DNA from: Brachypterus glaber
Lineage: Eukaryota > Arthropoda > Insecta > Coleoptera > Kateretidae
DNA length: 64,000 nucleotides
NCBI GenBank assembly: GCA_958510825.1
Contig: OY294048.1
Location: forward strand, 9,503,589 to 9,567,588
Direction of reading: 5' to 3'
Numbering within the stretch: the first letter of the stretch is position 1; the number at the start of each line of letters is the position of its first letter. Positions 53,472-64,000 of this stretch are shown here, piece by piece. A model generated the notes under the pieces. The model did no database searches. It was not told where the DNA came from and saw only the letters and a list, made by a program, of their open reading frames with translations. A program made the position numbers and the translations under genes.

Positions 53472-54831
53472 CTGACAATCAAAACTTTTATTCGGGCGAA
53501 GTCAGGGATGTTAAATTTATTTCGCAAATATAAAACTCAAATAGTTGAGCTAAAACTGCAACCGTTGTCTATATGTTTAGGATTACATTTACATTTTGTA
53601 AGTTCATCTCATCAAGTCATAGAAATGATTGATGAACAAAAATGACGTTTATTTATGTTGCAAGTCCATGTAATGAATAGTTTTAGTCTCGAGTTTCTGT
53701 GTAAAAACTTGTGTGCAATAGGGTGCCCAAGAGAATTTAAAAAATAACTTTTTTGTCCAAGTGGGTGTAAAATAATAGTTTATGCTCAAAAAGTTTGGCC
53801 CTAGAGCTAGTTTTTTTTTGTGTGACTTTGTTACATATATTTGTTTTTATTTTATATGTAGGTATATACAATTTTGTCAACCGTATAGAATTAGGGTGTC
53901 GATATGTGACTATAATGTTATTATAATACTTATATTATAATAATTTTAAATAAAAATTCTCTATAGAAGGCTTTAGTCTAATATACACATAAACTTTATC
54001 AACTTTACGACTTTCCATTAAAAAGTTATTATCTTGCATCTTTATTTATGTTTATAACTGTGGTCAAATTCTACGTAAATTTATTCAAATTCTACGTAAA
54101 TTTATTAAATGTATTGTTATATTTTGGCTATTTTTTTAACACAATGACTGCTGGAATAGTACGAAATAAGTCTCCAAACCACCTAATTCAGTTTTTTCAA
54201 ACCAATATTTAAACACTATTGCAAGAATCTGTAAATACATTCCATATATACTAAATACTGTTACTACAACTTAAAGTATACTAAAATATAACTGTGATAC
54301 AATTTACCAAATGTTACAGTATTAATAAACACATGTTGCGTGGGGATCCAAATGTACCAGCACAGTCTCTATATTAGTATGACAACATTTTGTATACAAT
54401 ACACACATTGCAGTATTTAATATCACAAGTAAAGTATTAAATACCAATGGTGGCGATATAAATAAAAAATATGTATTAACAAATAACATTTAGCATTAAA
54501 AATCCAACGAAATTTTCGTTTGGAGTATAAGCCTGCGCACAAGACACATGACGGCACTTTGAGCCAATCATAGAATGTTATGTATTATGGTACGGTATGC
54601 GAGCCTCTCGACAAGGCAATGTCCAAAAACTTCTAATCTGTACACCATAAAAGCACTTAGGGAATGAAACTGCTTTGTCCAAATACTACTAAATTAAATT
54701 TGCTAAATGTTACGAAAAACTTTTCAGTTACTCTAATGAAAGTACTTACTGAGTCACCTTGTATGTACTTAATGTCTATTTAAAATACTCTTCGCAGTTT
54801 GAGGTAGAAAAATAACTATTTAGAAATTACA
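53472..54831. other. AT-rich spacer with small repeats
   Basis: A 23-bp direct duplication (AAATTCTACGTAAATTTATT) is at 54066-54109. 54570-54625 resembles the inner and right part of the palindromic MITE at 4261-5722 (GAGCCAATCA, GGTATGCGAGCCT). No gene. Confidence 0.45.
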
Positions 54832-55118
54832 CTCTAAATTTGTCCGTCAATCTTTCAGTAATATCAACTGTAATAATTAAAGCAAATTCACCATGTCAGA
54901 ACATGAATTTACAATATTTATTAAAATTAACCTCAATATTACTCGGTTTAGTAAAATCTTAGCTCTTTGCCTGTCGCACCTTAAATTTGTCCGTCAATCT
55001 TTCAGTAGTATTAACCGTAATAATTAAAGCAAAATAAAGCAAATTCACCGTCAGAATGTGAGTTTAAAATATTTATTAAATTAACCTCAATATTACTCGG
55101 TTTAGTAAAATCTCAGGT
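54832..55118. repeat. Two tandem copies of a roughly 145-bp unit
   Basis: Both have AAATTTGTCCGTCAATCTTT, AATAATTAAAGCAAA and CCTCAATATTACTCGG, ending TAGTAAAATCT. The second copy has a short internal AAATAAAGC duplication. Confidence 0.75.
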
Positions 55119-55527
55119 CTTTTCTGGTCGGTACAATAATTTTGCATTAAAATTCATGCATGTGGTCCAAAAAGCCGGCACTTTTACAGATAGTCCAAAC
55201 GAAAATTACAAGAGCCCGTAATACTGCTTGAAATACTCATTAAATTCGCTGCTTAATTTACTGTGAAATCACAGGTAAAAATTCACATTTTTACAGGCAA
55301 CAGTGAATTTACAGTACTGATTTAAATTTACCACTTTCTTTGCTGGTAACATATGACCTACTTTATTTGCTGGGAAATTACCATATTTTCATTTACAGTG
55401 TATTCAGTTTCCGAAATTTCTATTTTTCAGGGTTTAAACCCAAATCCAAATCTAAATTGACACAAGCATATTGTTAGAACTTCACCAGTAGGGTATTGCA
55501 AAAAAAACACATATTCCTAATTTTTCA

Positions 55528-56207
55528 TATACAGAGCGGTCCAAAAGTCACCCCCCCCCCCCTCTTAACTTTTGAACCACTTGAGTTATCGACTTCAAAT
55601 TTGGAACTTTTAAATAAGACAACTTAAACTATCCTTTAGCATATATTTAATACTTTCAGCTCTAAAAATCTGGGGGCATGGGGGCACTTTTTTTTAAATG
55701 GAAAGGGGGGTCGTGTAATACATCATTTTAAAGCTTATAAAATTCTCCATTTAACTGCATATTTTTAAATTAAAAAAAAAAATATTCCTCTAAAAAAAAA
55801 CCAATAATTTTTTTAAAATGCCTAATTTCATCATAAAACAATGTTAATTATACTTTTAAACTAATTTTAGTTGACATAAATAAAAATTAAAAAAAAAAAC
55901 TTAAAAAATTGAATATTTTAGCACAAAAAATTGAAAAATCAAAACCTTAAAACATTTTTAAAAAATTTAAAAATGTTAATTTAAATAGAGATTTTTATAA
56001 GCTTTAAAATGATGTATCACACGACCCCCTTTCCATTAAAAAAATGTCCCCGCATGCCCCCCTGCCCACATTTTAAGAGCTGAAAATATCAAATATATGC
56101 TAAAAGATAGTTTAAGTTGTCTTATTTAATAGTTCTAAATTTGAAGTCGATATCTCAACTCGTTCAAAAGTTGAAAGGGAGGGGTGACTTTTAGACCGCA
56201 CTGTATA
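55528..56207. mobile_element. Foldback element FB1, copy 2, complete
   Basis: TA at 55528-55529 and 56206-56207 flanks ends TACAGAGCGGTCCAAAAGTC and (complement) TACAGTGCGGTCTAAAAGTC. The arms run through poly-C/poly-G and GGGGGCATGGGGGCA blocks. 676 bp, non-coding. TA duplication fits Tc1/mariner. Confidence 0.85.
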
Positions 56208-57319
56208 TCCCTCCTATATTGTTTCCATTGAAAAACTATGCTTGCATACCAAATTTCAGGTTAATTAAACTTTTTTTTGAACCCCGCCTAACTCAAGTAC
56301 AATAATGAGGTATTTGATTTGTTTAATTTCTTACATTGTTTAGATTTAAAGACAAAAAAAGCCGTGACGATATGTAATGCTACGCATTCCATTATATACT
56401 AATCACCGTGGATGGTATATCGCATTTTTCCAAATAACGCAACTTCAAAATAAAAAAAATAAATAAAAATAATAAAAAAAAAATCAAAAAAAAAATCTTT
56501 TTTTAGAAAACTTTTTTTTCTAAATTTTTTCGTTTTTCAAAAAAAAAATATTTAGGTAACCTGAAATTTTATATGAAAGCATAGTTTATTAATTGAAACA
56601 ACATAGAAGGGGTACATATGAAAAATGTTTTTTTTTTCACCAGTTTTTAAAATCTATTAAAAAAAAAAAGAATTTAATTACTTCTAGAATAATTTTTGAT
56701 ATTCCCAAAAACATGTGAATCGTATTCCTCCATCCTAAAACGATTAGTCGTATGCAAAAAAAATATTGTTGGTTTTATTCATATCTGGGATCCTTATTTA
56801 ACCAAGAATTCCAAATATGAATAGAACCAAAAATAATTTTTTTTTGTAGATACGACTTCTTGTCTTAGGACGGTAGTGTTATTATATGCCTTTATAGCAC
56901 TTTAGAGATTTTCCTTCCCCCAACACCACTAAATTAAATTTAGCAAATATAACGAAAAACTTCTCAATCACTTCTGACAAAAACACTTCTGCTGACTCAC
57001 CCTGTACCTATAAATTGTAGAAAAATACTACTGCCAAACAAAACAATACACTCCCCCCCCTTAGTTAATGTGTAATAAAATGTAAGGAAAAAAACATAAG
57101 ATGGTTTTGACAGTGGGTCATTTTCTAAATCTGAACTCGTGCGCTAAAATCTTATCTTAAGAAATTACATATTTTTTAATATATTATCTGGGGTAATATC
57201 ATAATTGATCCTGGGTTAGGTGTCGGTGGTTTTTTTACATAAATTTTACAGATATTAATCCCAATTAAAAAAATGTAACGACTGCTTTACCATGAAATGA
57301 CAAAATTTTAACTTTTTTA
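56208..57319. other. AT-rich spacer with element fragments
   Basis: 56745-56875 holds an inverted pair around ATGAATAGAACCAA. 57209-57290 is a fragment of the MITE at 26479-26641. Long A and T runs dominate 56440-56680. No gene. Confidence 0.45.
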
Positions 57320-57450
57320 TTATAGTTCTCCGCATGAAACAAAGTCTCCGACGAAAGGGGGAGGAATCATTCGGGCTCTCTTCTTTCCGTCAAAAGCGTT
57401 AAAAGGCGTGCGTGCCTGCAACGGACCTTCCACTTGCACACACATTCCAA
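57320..57450 (+). repeat. Dispersed repeat DR2, copy 3 (right part only)
   Basis: AAGTCTCCGACGAAAGGGGG, CTCTTCTTTCCGTCAAAAGC and CCACTTGCACACACA match 18301-18380. The CTGT-rich left part is absent. Confidence 0.65.
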
Positions 57451-57542
57451 ACATAGTTCCCGTAGCCACAGATCCGTGCGTCAAAGTATATTTTATATTT
57501 TCGCATATTTCATGGTAAAATACTTAAGTATATATATATATA

Positions 57543-57711
57543 TACCGGGTGTTTCAGGAGGGTGGTTCACCCCCCTTAACTTTTTTACTTTTTTAGGTAG
57601 GATCTTGAAATTTGCAGAAGCTATATTACGTATAATTTAAGATTTTTTTTGGTACTTCCGGTTTCGCCGGAAATGAATCGAACTTTCGATTTTTAAATGG
57701 AATACCCTGTA
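57543..57711. mobile_element. Short mariner-like MITE (TACCGGGTGTTTCAG ends)
   Basis: TACCGGGTGTTTCAGGAG on the left and AATACCCTGTA on the right, with TA flanks. It shares ACTTCCGGTTTCGCCGGAA with 50186-50350. The frame running in from 57434 is accidental. Confidence 0.65.
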
Positions 57712-58278
57712 TATTTTTACATATTTTGATTCAGAAATCAATTCTGAGAGCAAGCATGTGTCACTTGTCAAATTTTGATAGGTCATGTAATTTTTTAGTT
57801 TAATCTTCATTTTAAATCTTCTGTGTTTTCATGCATTTTCAGTAGATCAACGACGGGTAGTCTTAAACAAAGGTAAATGGAAAGACAAACCACTCCGGAT
57901 TTTTTGATTTTAGGTTGGTTTCGGGACATTTCCAAACAGGTTTTGACAAAAATTGAAATCGCTCACAATACGGAGTTTTTTCTATGACTAACTCCATAGC
58001 ATAGGTACTACCCATTATACTCAATATAATCACGACCATTCACAGGTCTACTTTGTTAATGTCCAAAATTACTGTCGTTTTATTGCTGACTGCTAATTAC
58101 ATATAAAAAATGAGGCATTGGGGACATTTTTAAACATATTTCTCAGATCATAACTCGAGAACAGTTTAACCTAATAATATGAAATATTTTATATAGTTTA
58201 CACTAACAAGTAGTGGTCGGATCTAAGTATTTATTTGCCCAAGGCATGCAAAAATAGAATGAAAAAAAATGTTTTTTA

Positions 58279-58526
58279 TGGGAGAATTAGCTCAGCGGCC
58301 TAAGGTATCGATATAGACACTGAGCCAATGATCGTGAGTTCAAACCTCACTGGCGCCGATTGCCTTTTTCAGTTAATTAATAATTGAAATTTGGCGAAGG
58401 CGTACTCCCTAGATATATTGGTTCGAAAGTCAATTAAAGCCGGTGGTTCCCTCTATTACTAGCCCACACAAGTCCTGGACTTAGGGGATGCTTAATTAAG
58501 TAGAATAGTACGAGGTTCAAAAACAA
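58279..58526 (+). mobile_element. tRNA-derived SINE, copy D, full head, small body deletion
   Basis: GGGAGAATTAGCTCAGCGG is a good tRNA-type start with the A box TTAGCTCAGCGG, and the B box is GAGTTCAAACCTCAC. The body follows with a short deletion before ACTCCCTAGA, then AGCCGGTGGTTCCCTC and ACGAGGTTCAAAAACAAAC. Confidence 0.9.
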
Positions 58527-58867
58527 ACATGTAAATAAATATACACTTTAAACTAAACTTTATTTTTCACTAACTCGCGATATATCGGTTCCTCAGGAAC
58601 CACCACCTGGTATCTTATATATTCTATAAAAAAAATAGTATTTATGCATTGTAACCTTTACAGTGCACCCTGTATTTACCATATCTAATATTAAAATAGA
58701 CACCCTGTATTTACAATACCCAATATTAAGATCGACTTATTTGGTTTAAGCGTCTTTGATCTTCAAATAATAGCTGAAAAATAAATACCAATTTCATTCT
58801 TTCAAGAACTCGTACCGCTGAATTTCGACGACAAAAAGTCACACAAAAGAATTTAATTAAAAACAAA

Positions 58868-58889
58868 ATGTGTGCTTACGCGAGAAAAG
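58868..58889 (+). CDS. Candidate first coding exon (MCAYARK)
   Basis: ATG 58868 lies in the favourable context AACAAAATG. Seven codons follow and the exon ends in phase 1 before GTAAAT at 58890. The 5' leader (58795-58867) is less AT-rich and contains TCATTC, an arthropod initiator-like motif, at 58795-58800. The phase would join correctly to the exon at 63545, also on the plus strand, about 4.7 kb away, but an assembly gap and other exons could lie between. Short, so weak on its own. Confidence 0.3.
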
Positions 58890-60029
58890 GTAAATATTAC
58901 ATATTTTATAGTTTAGAAGACATTAACAAATTATTCGTTTTCCTCAAACAGTTTTACGCACACTAACTTTAAATAACCAGCGCCCTCTACAACTTTTTTT
59001 AATAGAAATAAGTTATTAAACAAGTAGGACTTACTATTTTACGCACCGAGTACCCGAACCTAGTTTTTAGAGCACGTGAGTGCGTAAAAAAAGCACTCGA
59101 TGTGCAGTGAAAAAAGTCCAAACCTAAACATAAAAAAAACGCAAAAATTATCTCAAAATTAGTTAGTAGTCAATTTGAGGTTATGTGTTTGACTTTTACT
59201 AATTTCTGACAGCAGGTATGTAAAATCAGCTGATCGTCACTTCCCATCCGTTGTCATAGGCAACGGATGGAAAATACGCACTAACTAGGTAGTACAGTCG
59301 CAGCGTGTTCTTTGTAAGATACGGATGTGGCCGCTTAGGCGGATTTATTCCTGCATCAGCCTTGCTATCGTAGATATGCACAGGACTTGATTTATTTTAT
59401 GTTGTTTCATGAAAATATTACTTTAATAGTAAAGTTTTAAGTGAATCGTGAATATTTATGTTTTTTTTGTTATGTTAAATTTTAACGTGGAACTGTTGAA
59501 CATGTAAAGTCAATTTTTTTATAAATTTTAAAGATATATTTTTATTGGAATTGGAATTGTAACTAGGTAGTAGAAAAATTTTATTACCTATAATTGGGTC
59601 GTAATACTGTAACGTCTGAAAGGTGGACGAATACGATTTCGACATTATGTTTGTTTCTCAGATTGAGAGATGAAATTATAAAAACAAGGCTATTTTGTGC
59701 ATAAGTATAAAAATAAATTGCAGAATTCGATTTCAATCTTTCACCATAGGGATTTAGACGAGATTTCATTCTTTTAAATTAAACCAACTAATTTAAAAAT
59801 ACCACTGCTAGCAAATGCTGCAAATTAGAATATATGCTATTTTGTTTTAAAATCCAATGTTTTTTTTTAAGCGTGGAAAAAAATTGTGTCCTGAGTAATT
59901 CTGAGGTCAGATTCGGTTTCAGTGACCCCGAAAATATAAAAATGCGTTGGTCTAGTCTCTGGCATATGATTTTTTTTGGGTGGCTGTGTTATTAACAATA
60001 AATATTTTTTTTTTCAACAATATTGACTA
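58890..60029. other. Spacer with a short perfect hairpin
   Basis: 59244-59270 reads CCATCCGTTG, 7 nt, CAACGGATGG, a perfect 10-bp hairpin. 59280-59390 is GC-richer and has a GTAAGATAC donor-like site at 59310, so a 5' untranslated exon is conceivable. No coding region recognised. Confidence 0.4.
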
Positions 60030-61020
60030 TACAGGGTGGTCAATAACTGGCATGCCAGAATTTAAGAGGTGATTCTGCATCCAAAAATATCAAAATAAAG
60101 TTCATATAAAGGTTGGTCTGCAAATGAGCCCTAAGGGAGCTACGGTCCTTTAAAATTGTAATAAAAATAAGGTTTTTAATTAATAACTCTGGTACCCTTT
60201 AAGCTAGAGCGATGACCTTTGCACGTATACTAGTATTAATAAGGGCAATAAGTTTATGTTAATTTATTTTTTTTGAATTTATCCAGAGACGTCCCTAGAC
60301 GGAAAAATGTATTAGGCTTAACACATTTTTGCCCCAAAATTTTATATGTGTACTTTTTTTGGATTTTTTGTAAAAAATATGGATTCCTTGAGTAAAAATT
60401 CATAAAAAATGTCATATAGTATAATGCTGTGAGAGCAACCGTTAAAAAAAATGCAATTAAGAGGAAGTAACATTTTGTGCCACCAAAAACGTTACTTTTT
60501 AAAAGGCTATTTATTACTCCTTTAATAGTAAATTTAGGTGTTTTGGTGAATAACACTTTTTTGATCTGTTAAATGAAGAGTCACCCTGCAGCATTACAAT
60601 TTTATTGATGCTTTTTTTTTGTTCCTCGTTCAATATGTCATCTTCGAAGGGCCGGAGCTCCCTTAGGGCTCATTTCCGGAACCGCCTTTATAGAAACTTT
60701 TTTTCATATTTTTGGATGTAGAATCACCCCTTAAATTTTGGCATGGCAATTACTGATACATTTTTCCGTCTAGGGACGCCTCTGGATAAATACAAAAAAA
60801 TAAATTGACATAAACTTATTGCCCTTATTAATACTAGTATACATGCAAAAGCTCGTCGCTCTAGCTTAAATGGTACCAGAGTTATTAATTAAAAACCTTA
60901 TTTTTATTACAATTTTAAAGGGCTCATTTCCGGACCAACCTTTATAGGAACTTTTTTTAATATTTTTGAATGAAGAATCACCTCTTAAATTTTGGCATGC
61001 CAGTTATTGATCACCCTGTA
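60030..61020. mobile_element. Mariner-like non-autonomous element with TACAGGGTGGTCAAT ends
   Basis: Left end TACAGGGTGGTCAATAACTG, right end CAGTTATTGATCACCCTGTA; the arms are about 260 bp long, and include GGCATGCCA and a TTAATACTAGTAT segment. An extra copy of the inner arm end (CTAGACGGAAAAAT / ATTTTTCCGTCTAGGGACG) is near 60290 and 60765. About 990 bp; the minus-strand frame at 60254-60556 lacks transposase motifs. Confidence 0.82.
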
Positions 61021-62249
61021 TTTGCACCTGTGTACTAAAAAGTCCCAAATTAATTTCTTTCATAATTATTATTACATACTGTTGGAGGTAAAAATGGTTT
61101 TATATGCCAAATGATTTTAGAGAGGTTTTGTTGACTCCCAAGGAGTTGTAAAGCCGTACAAAAAAAACTAGAATAGATTATTTATATTTTAGAAGTACCA
61201 CTAGCATAGTTTCTATCTTCAATAATAATAGACTAAAATGCATAGGGATAATTATACATATACAATTATAATCAAAAAAGACTTACCCAAGATTTCTGTA
61301 GATTCCTAGGAATGAGAGCTGTCTTGTTGAAATAGTTTTATCTTCGAATGATCCTTGAAGATGGTTTAAAATATAGTAAATACACATGACACTTTAAAAT
61401 ATTATTAAACGTTTATTTTAGTTGTACACATTTTCTTAAGATCGCGACGTAATTTTAGAATGCTTCTGTTCGCGAAACAAATTATACTAATGGGACCCCG
61501 TAGGTCCGCTGTCATGCTCAATTACATACTGATTTTTGTGTTTTATTCACCTGTTGACAAGGGCAGTGGAAGAGTCAATTATCTTCTTTCTTGGGGGGTG
61601 TAAGCTTATTTGAAAACAACCGCCAAGTACATATCTAATGTATGGAACCTTATTTATTTAATGTAATTTATTTAACTATGCTTTATTTAACATATACTAT
61701 GTTTCACTACTAGCTTTAAAACATACCATTATTTATCATGTTTTCAGATTGTGAAATCAATTTTCTTCACCTATAGTAATCAAATTTTTTTCTCTCCTAG
61801 TAGGAGTAAATTTTATAAACAATTGATTTCTGTCACTTTAGATGTTTCAGTACTTTGTGCAATTTTTACTAATTAAACCCAAGAAAATAGCTATAAGTAA
61901 CTTTTTATTTATTAAATATAATTAATCATAATTATTACCAATCAATACAATCAATAATTAGCTAAATATCATGAAAAAAAAATAAAAAAACTAAATTTTT
62001 AAACGTCAGTTCAAAGTATTTATTTGAGCAAATGTCACTGATCAAGGCTACTTGATTTTTATTTTTATAAAAATTTCAAGAAATATAATTTCTGTTAATA
62101 ATTATTAATAAATTATAATTTATTTTATTATTTGAATAATAATAATTATTATTATATTATTATATTATTTTATTATTTGAATAAAAATAGTTAAATAGTG
62201 CTAGTAGTGAAAAACTAATATAAATAAAATATAAAAACTACAAACTACG
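61021..62249. other. AT-rich spacer
   Basis: No gene recognised. 61430-61600 is somewhat less AT-rich. ATT/AAT microsatellite sequence at 62090-62180. Confidence 0.4.
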
Positions 62250-62346
62250 GTAGAGATGACTATTATAGCCTCGCACTCTTAAATCCCTCGATGCTACACA
62301 GCTCGGGATTTAATACGCTCGGCTATAAGAACTGTCTTCTCTACCT
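62250..62346. repeat. Palindromic hairpin element
   Basis: GGTAGAGATGACTATTATAG and its imperfect complement ending CTTCTCTACC form the outer arms; AAATCCC(T)CG and GCTCGGGATTT the inner. About 97 bp. Confidence 0.65.
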
Positions 62347-62492
62347 TGGTATATAATTACTATTATTAAATTGTAATACGGTTGTAGACAAAATCTTGTA
62401 TATATAAATATTTTACGTGATTTAAAAAAAAAATATATATATTAAGTTTATTTTCATGTTTACATTTTTGCGGTTTTAACTGAATTTTACAG

Positions 62493-62692
62493 NNNNNNNN
62501 NNNNNNNNNNNNNNNNNNNNNNNNNNNNNNNNNNNNNNNNNNNNNNNNNNNNNNNNNNNNNNNNNNNNNNNNNNNNNNNNNNNNNNNNNNNNNNNNNNNN
62601 NNNNNNNNNNNNNNNNNNNNNNNNNNNNNNNNNNNNNNNNNNNNNNNNNNNNNNNNNNNNNNNNNNNNNNNNNNNNNNNNNNNNNNNNNNNN
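62493..62692. other. Assembly gap (200 N)
   Basis: Exactly 200 N. The sequence just before it, TTTTAACTGAATTTTACAG, looks like a 3' splice site, so an exon could be hidden here; the gap length is probably nominal. Confidence 0.98.
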
Positions 62693-63544
62693 TTAAAAAA
62701 AAACTCGAAAACTAATTTTTATAAAGAAAAATTAAAAAATAATCTAAATAAATTAAAAAAAAACTTTTCACATTAAAGAAAATTATATTACGAATATAAA
62801 GTGAGCTAGCTAGCTATTACAGAACATAATCTTGAATAAAAACTTATTTTTATCGATAGCGTTTTCAAGTCATGTTGACCTTAAATTTTACATACATCAG
62901 GCCGAACTCTTTTGCAGAGAAAGCGTCGAGAAAGTTAAAGAAAGCTTTAAAAACTTTATTATTAACACAAGGTTTCTAATTTTTCTGTTATGATTTATAG
63001 TATATTTCTAAACCAATAAGAAAATATATTTCCATTTCGAGAGATGCAATTTGGCCAAGGCGCAGCGCGAGATTTGAAAATGTCATTTACTTATGAGGTT
63101 GTTCATAATAAATAATAACAAAAATAATAACATAACAAATGTTTGGTTATGTTGCTTACAATGACAATCGTAGCGCGCCATCTATAATGTATAATCTAAA
63201 GCCAAAACAGGTTAGAAAAGAGCTCTTTTCTGCTCTTGGTTAGAAAAAAGGTAACTTGTTTAAAAGCAAATAAAAATGATATACAAATGGCACTTTGCAA
63301 CCTTCTATAATGCAAAAAAAAAACGTTTTTCTGTATGATTGTGAATAAAATTATTTTTGTGATTACCTACTTCCTTTGTGAAAGTCTATTTCGGCCTGAA
63401 AAAAATAATAAAATACCAGTTGCTACTGTATAATTGAATATATTTTTTTATTAACATTCACAAAAAACATCACATCTATAGTTCTAAGAATTAAAACAAT
63501 TAAAATTCTCTTTGACAATTATAATTACGTATATTTTTCTCTAG
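62693..63544. other. Probable intron of the gene at 63545
   Basis: AT-rich without repeats I recognise. 63527-63544 is a pyrimidine-rich tract ending CTCTAG, the acceptor for the next exon. Confidence 0.45.
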
Positions 63545-63680
63545 ACACTAACATTTTCATAAAGTGGTTTGAAATCACGCCCCATGAGATGGAGAAAGTT
63601 TACAGCCGACGTCGTCGCCTAGGTAAAGTCTACTCTTTTGACACTTGGGGTTTGATAATGTTCTTCTCCGGCATTTCCCG
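63545..63680 (+). CDS. Internal exon of a host gene, probably a membrane protein
   Basis: TTTTTCTCTAG acceptor before 63545 and GTAGGT donor at 63681. The 136 nt are open in one frame, starting with two bases of a split codon and ending with two bases of another. It codes for 44 residues: TNIFIKWFEITPHEMEKVYS, then RRRRLG, then KVYSFDTWGLIMFFSGIS. A hydrophobic stretch (GLIMFFSGI) and the basic RRRR suggest a loop next to a membrane segment. Lower AT content and balanced composition support real coding. I do not recognise the family. The upstream exon may be at 58868-58889 or inside the gap. Confidence 0.6.
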
Positions 63681-64000
63681 GTAGGTAAAATGGGATATTG
63701 TAGATATTAACAATGTGGAATATGAAAATGAACTAGCTTGATCTAATAAGAAATTTAAAAGCCTAGAAATAAAAAGAAACTCATTCTATGATGCAAAAAA
63801 TGGAAATTAATAGATTTTTGTGTACCGTAAAAGTTTAAATTTGTTACTTATTTATGGAGATTTATAAGTACTTTAAAGCTAAAGAAGAGCTTTAATGCGC
63901 TATAAGCTCTTTTGTTTTACTTTAAAATTAAAAGAATTTGATAAATAAAAAAAAATTAAAAAGCTGAAAGCGATAGCATTCGCGCATAATTACGTCGAAA
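63681..64000. other. Probable intron downstream of the exon at 63545
   Basis: Begins GTAGGTAAAATGG and is AT-rich to the window end. No further exon seen. Confidence 0.45.

Noticed and set aside
58279..58350. Functional tRNA gene
   Set aside because: The tRNA-like segment is the SINE head: it lacks a good cloverleaf and is followed by the SINE body found in three other copies.

Overview
The window looks like AT-rich, repeat-dense intergenic or intronic DNA from an insect nuclear genome. A beetle is possible, but nothing here proves the order. The evidence is eukaryotic: a tRNA-headed SINE, a Ty3/Gypsy LTR element, a 5'-truncated non-LTR retrotransposon, many TA-flanked terminal-inverted-repeat elements, GT/AG splice-like exon edges and a 200-base N gap at 62493-62692. 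There is no prokaryotic gene organisation. Confident long coding sequence is limited to retroelements; host-gene content is a few candidate exons.

Layout. 1-4260: foldback elements and AT-rich spacer. 4261-5722: a small palindromic element split by a tandem array of a 354-bp repeat. Each repeat carries a 45-nt sequence that folds as a complete type I hammerhead ribozyme, which makes the array a retrozyme-like element; a decayed single copy sits at 29676-30018. 5723-9950: terminal-inverted-repeat elements, one with TTAA ends, and a SINE fragment. 10140-13800: a degenerate tandem array of a promoter plus a short first exon coding for a signal-peptide-like leader. 14346-24017: foldback and mariner-like elements, including a Tc1-type element that carries a foldback with minisatellite arms. 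25597-25794: a near-perfect 198-bp palindrome with a hammerhead-like motif in each arm. 26739-29012: small candidate exons on the minus strand and a 140-bp satellite.

30277-35960: a complete Ty3/Gypsy element on the minus strand. Its two 475-bp LTRs look identical, with a 4-bp target duplication. Gag and pol are readable and the main visible lesion is one frame change in an A run in the reverse transcriptase. 36967-38079: a foldback element interrupted by a full SINE. 43950-45206: a CR1/Jockey-like reverse transcriptase fragment. 46855-49915: a roughly 3-kb inverted repeat enclosing smaller ones. 51311-52098: a 196-bp satellite. 52239-61020: more mariner-like elements, a SINE and a possible first exon. 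63545-63680: the most convincing host exon, on the plus strand, with good splice borders and a phase compatible with the candidate first exon at 58868.

Functionally most of the window is a record of transposition. SINE, retrozyme-like and truncated LINE copies fit LINE-type target-primed insertion, while the TA- and TTAA-flanked elements depend on transposases encoded elsewhere.
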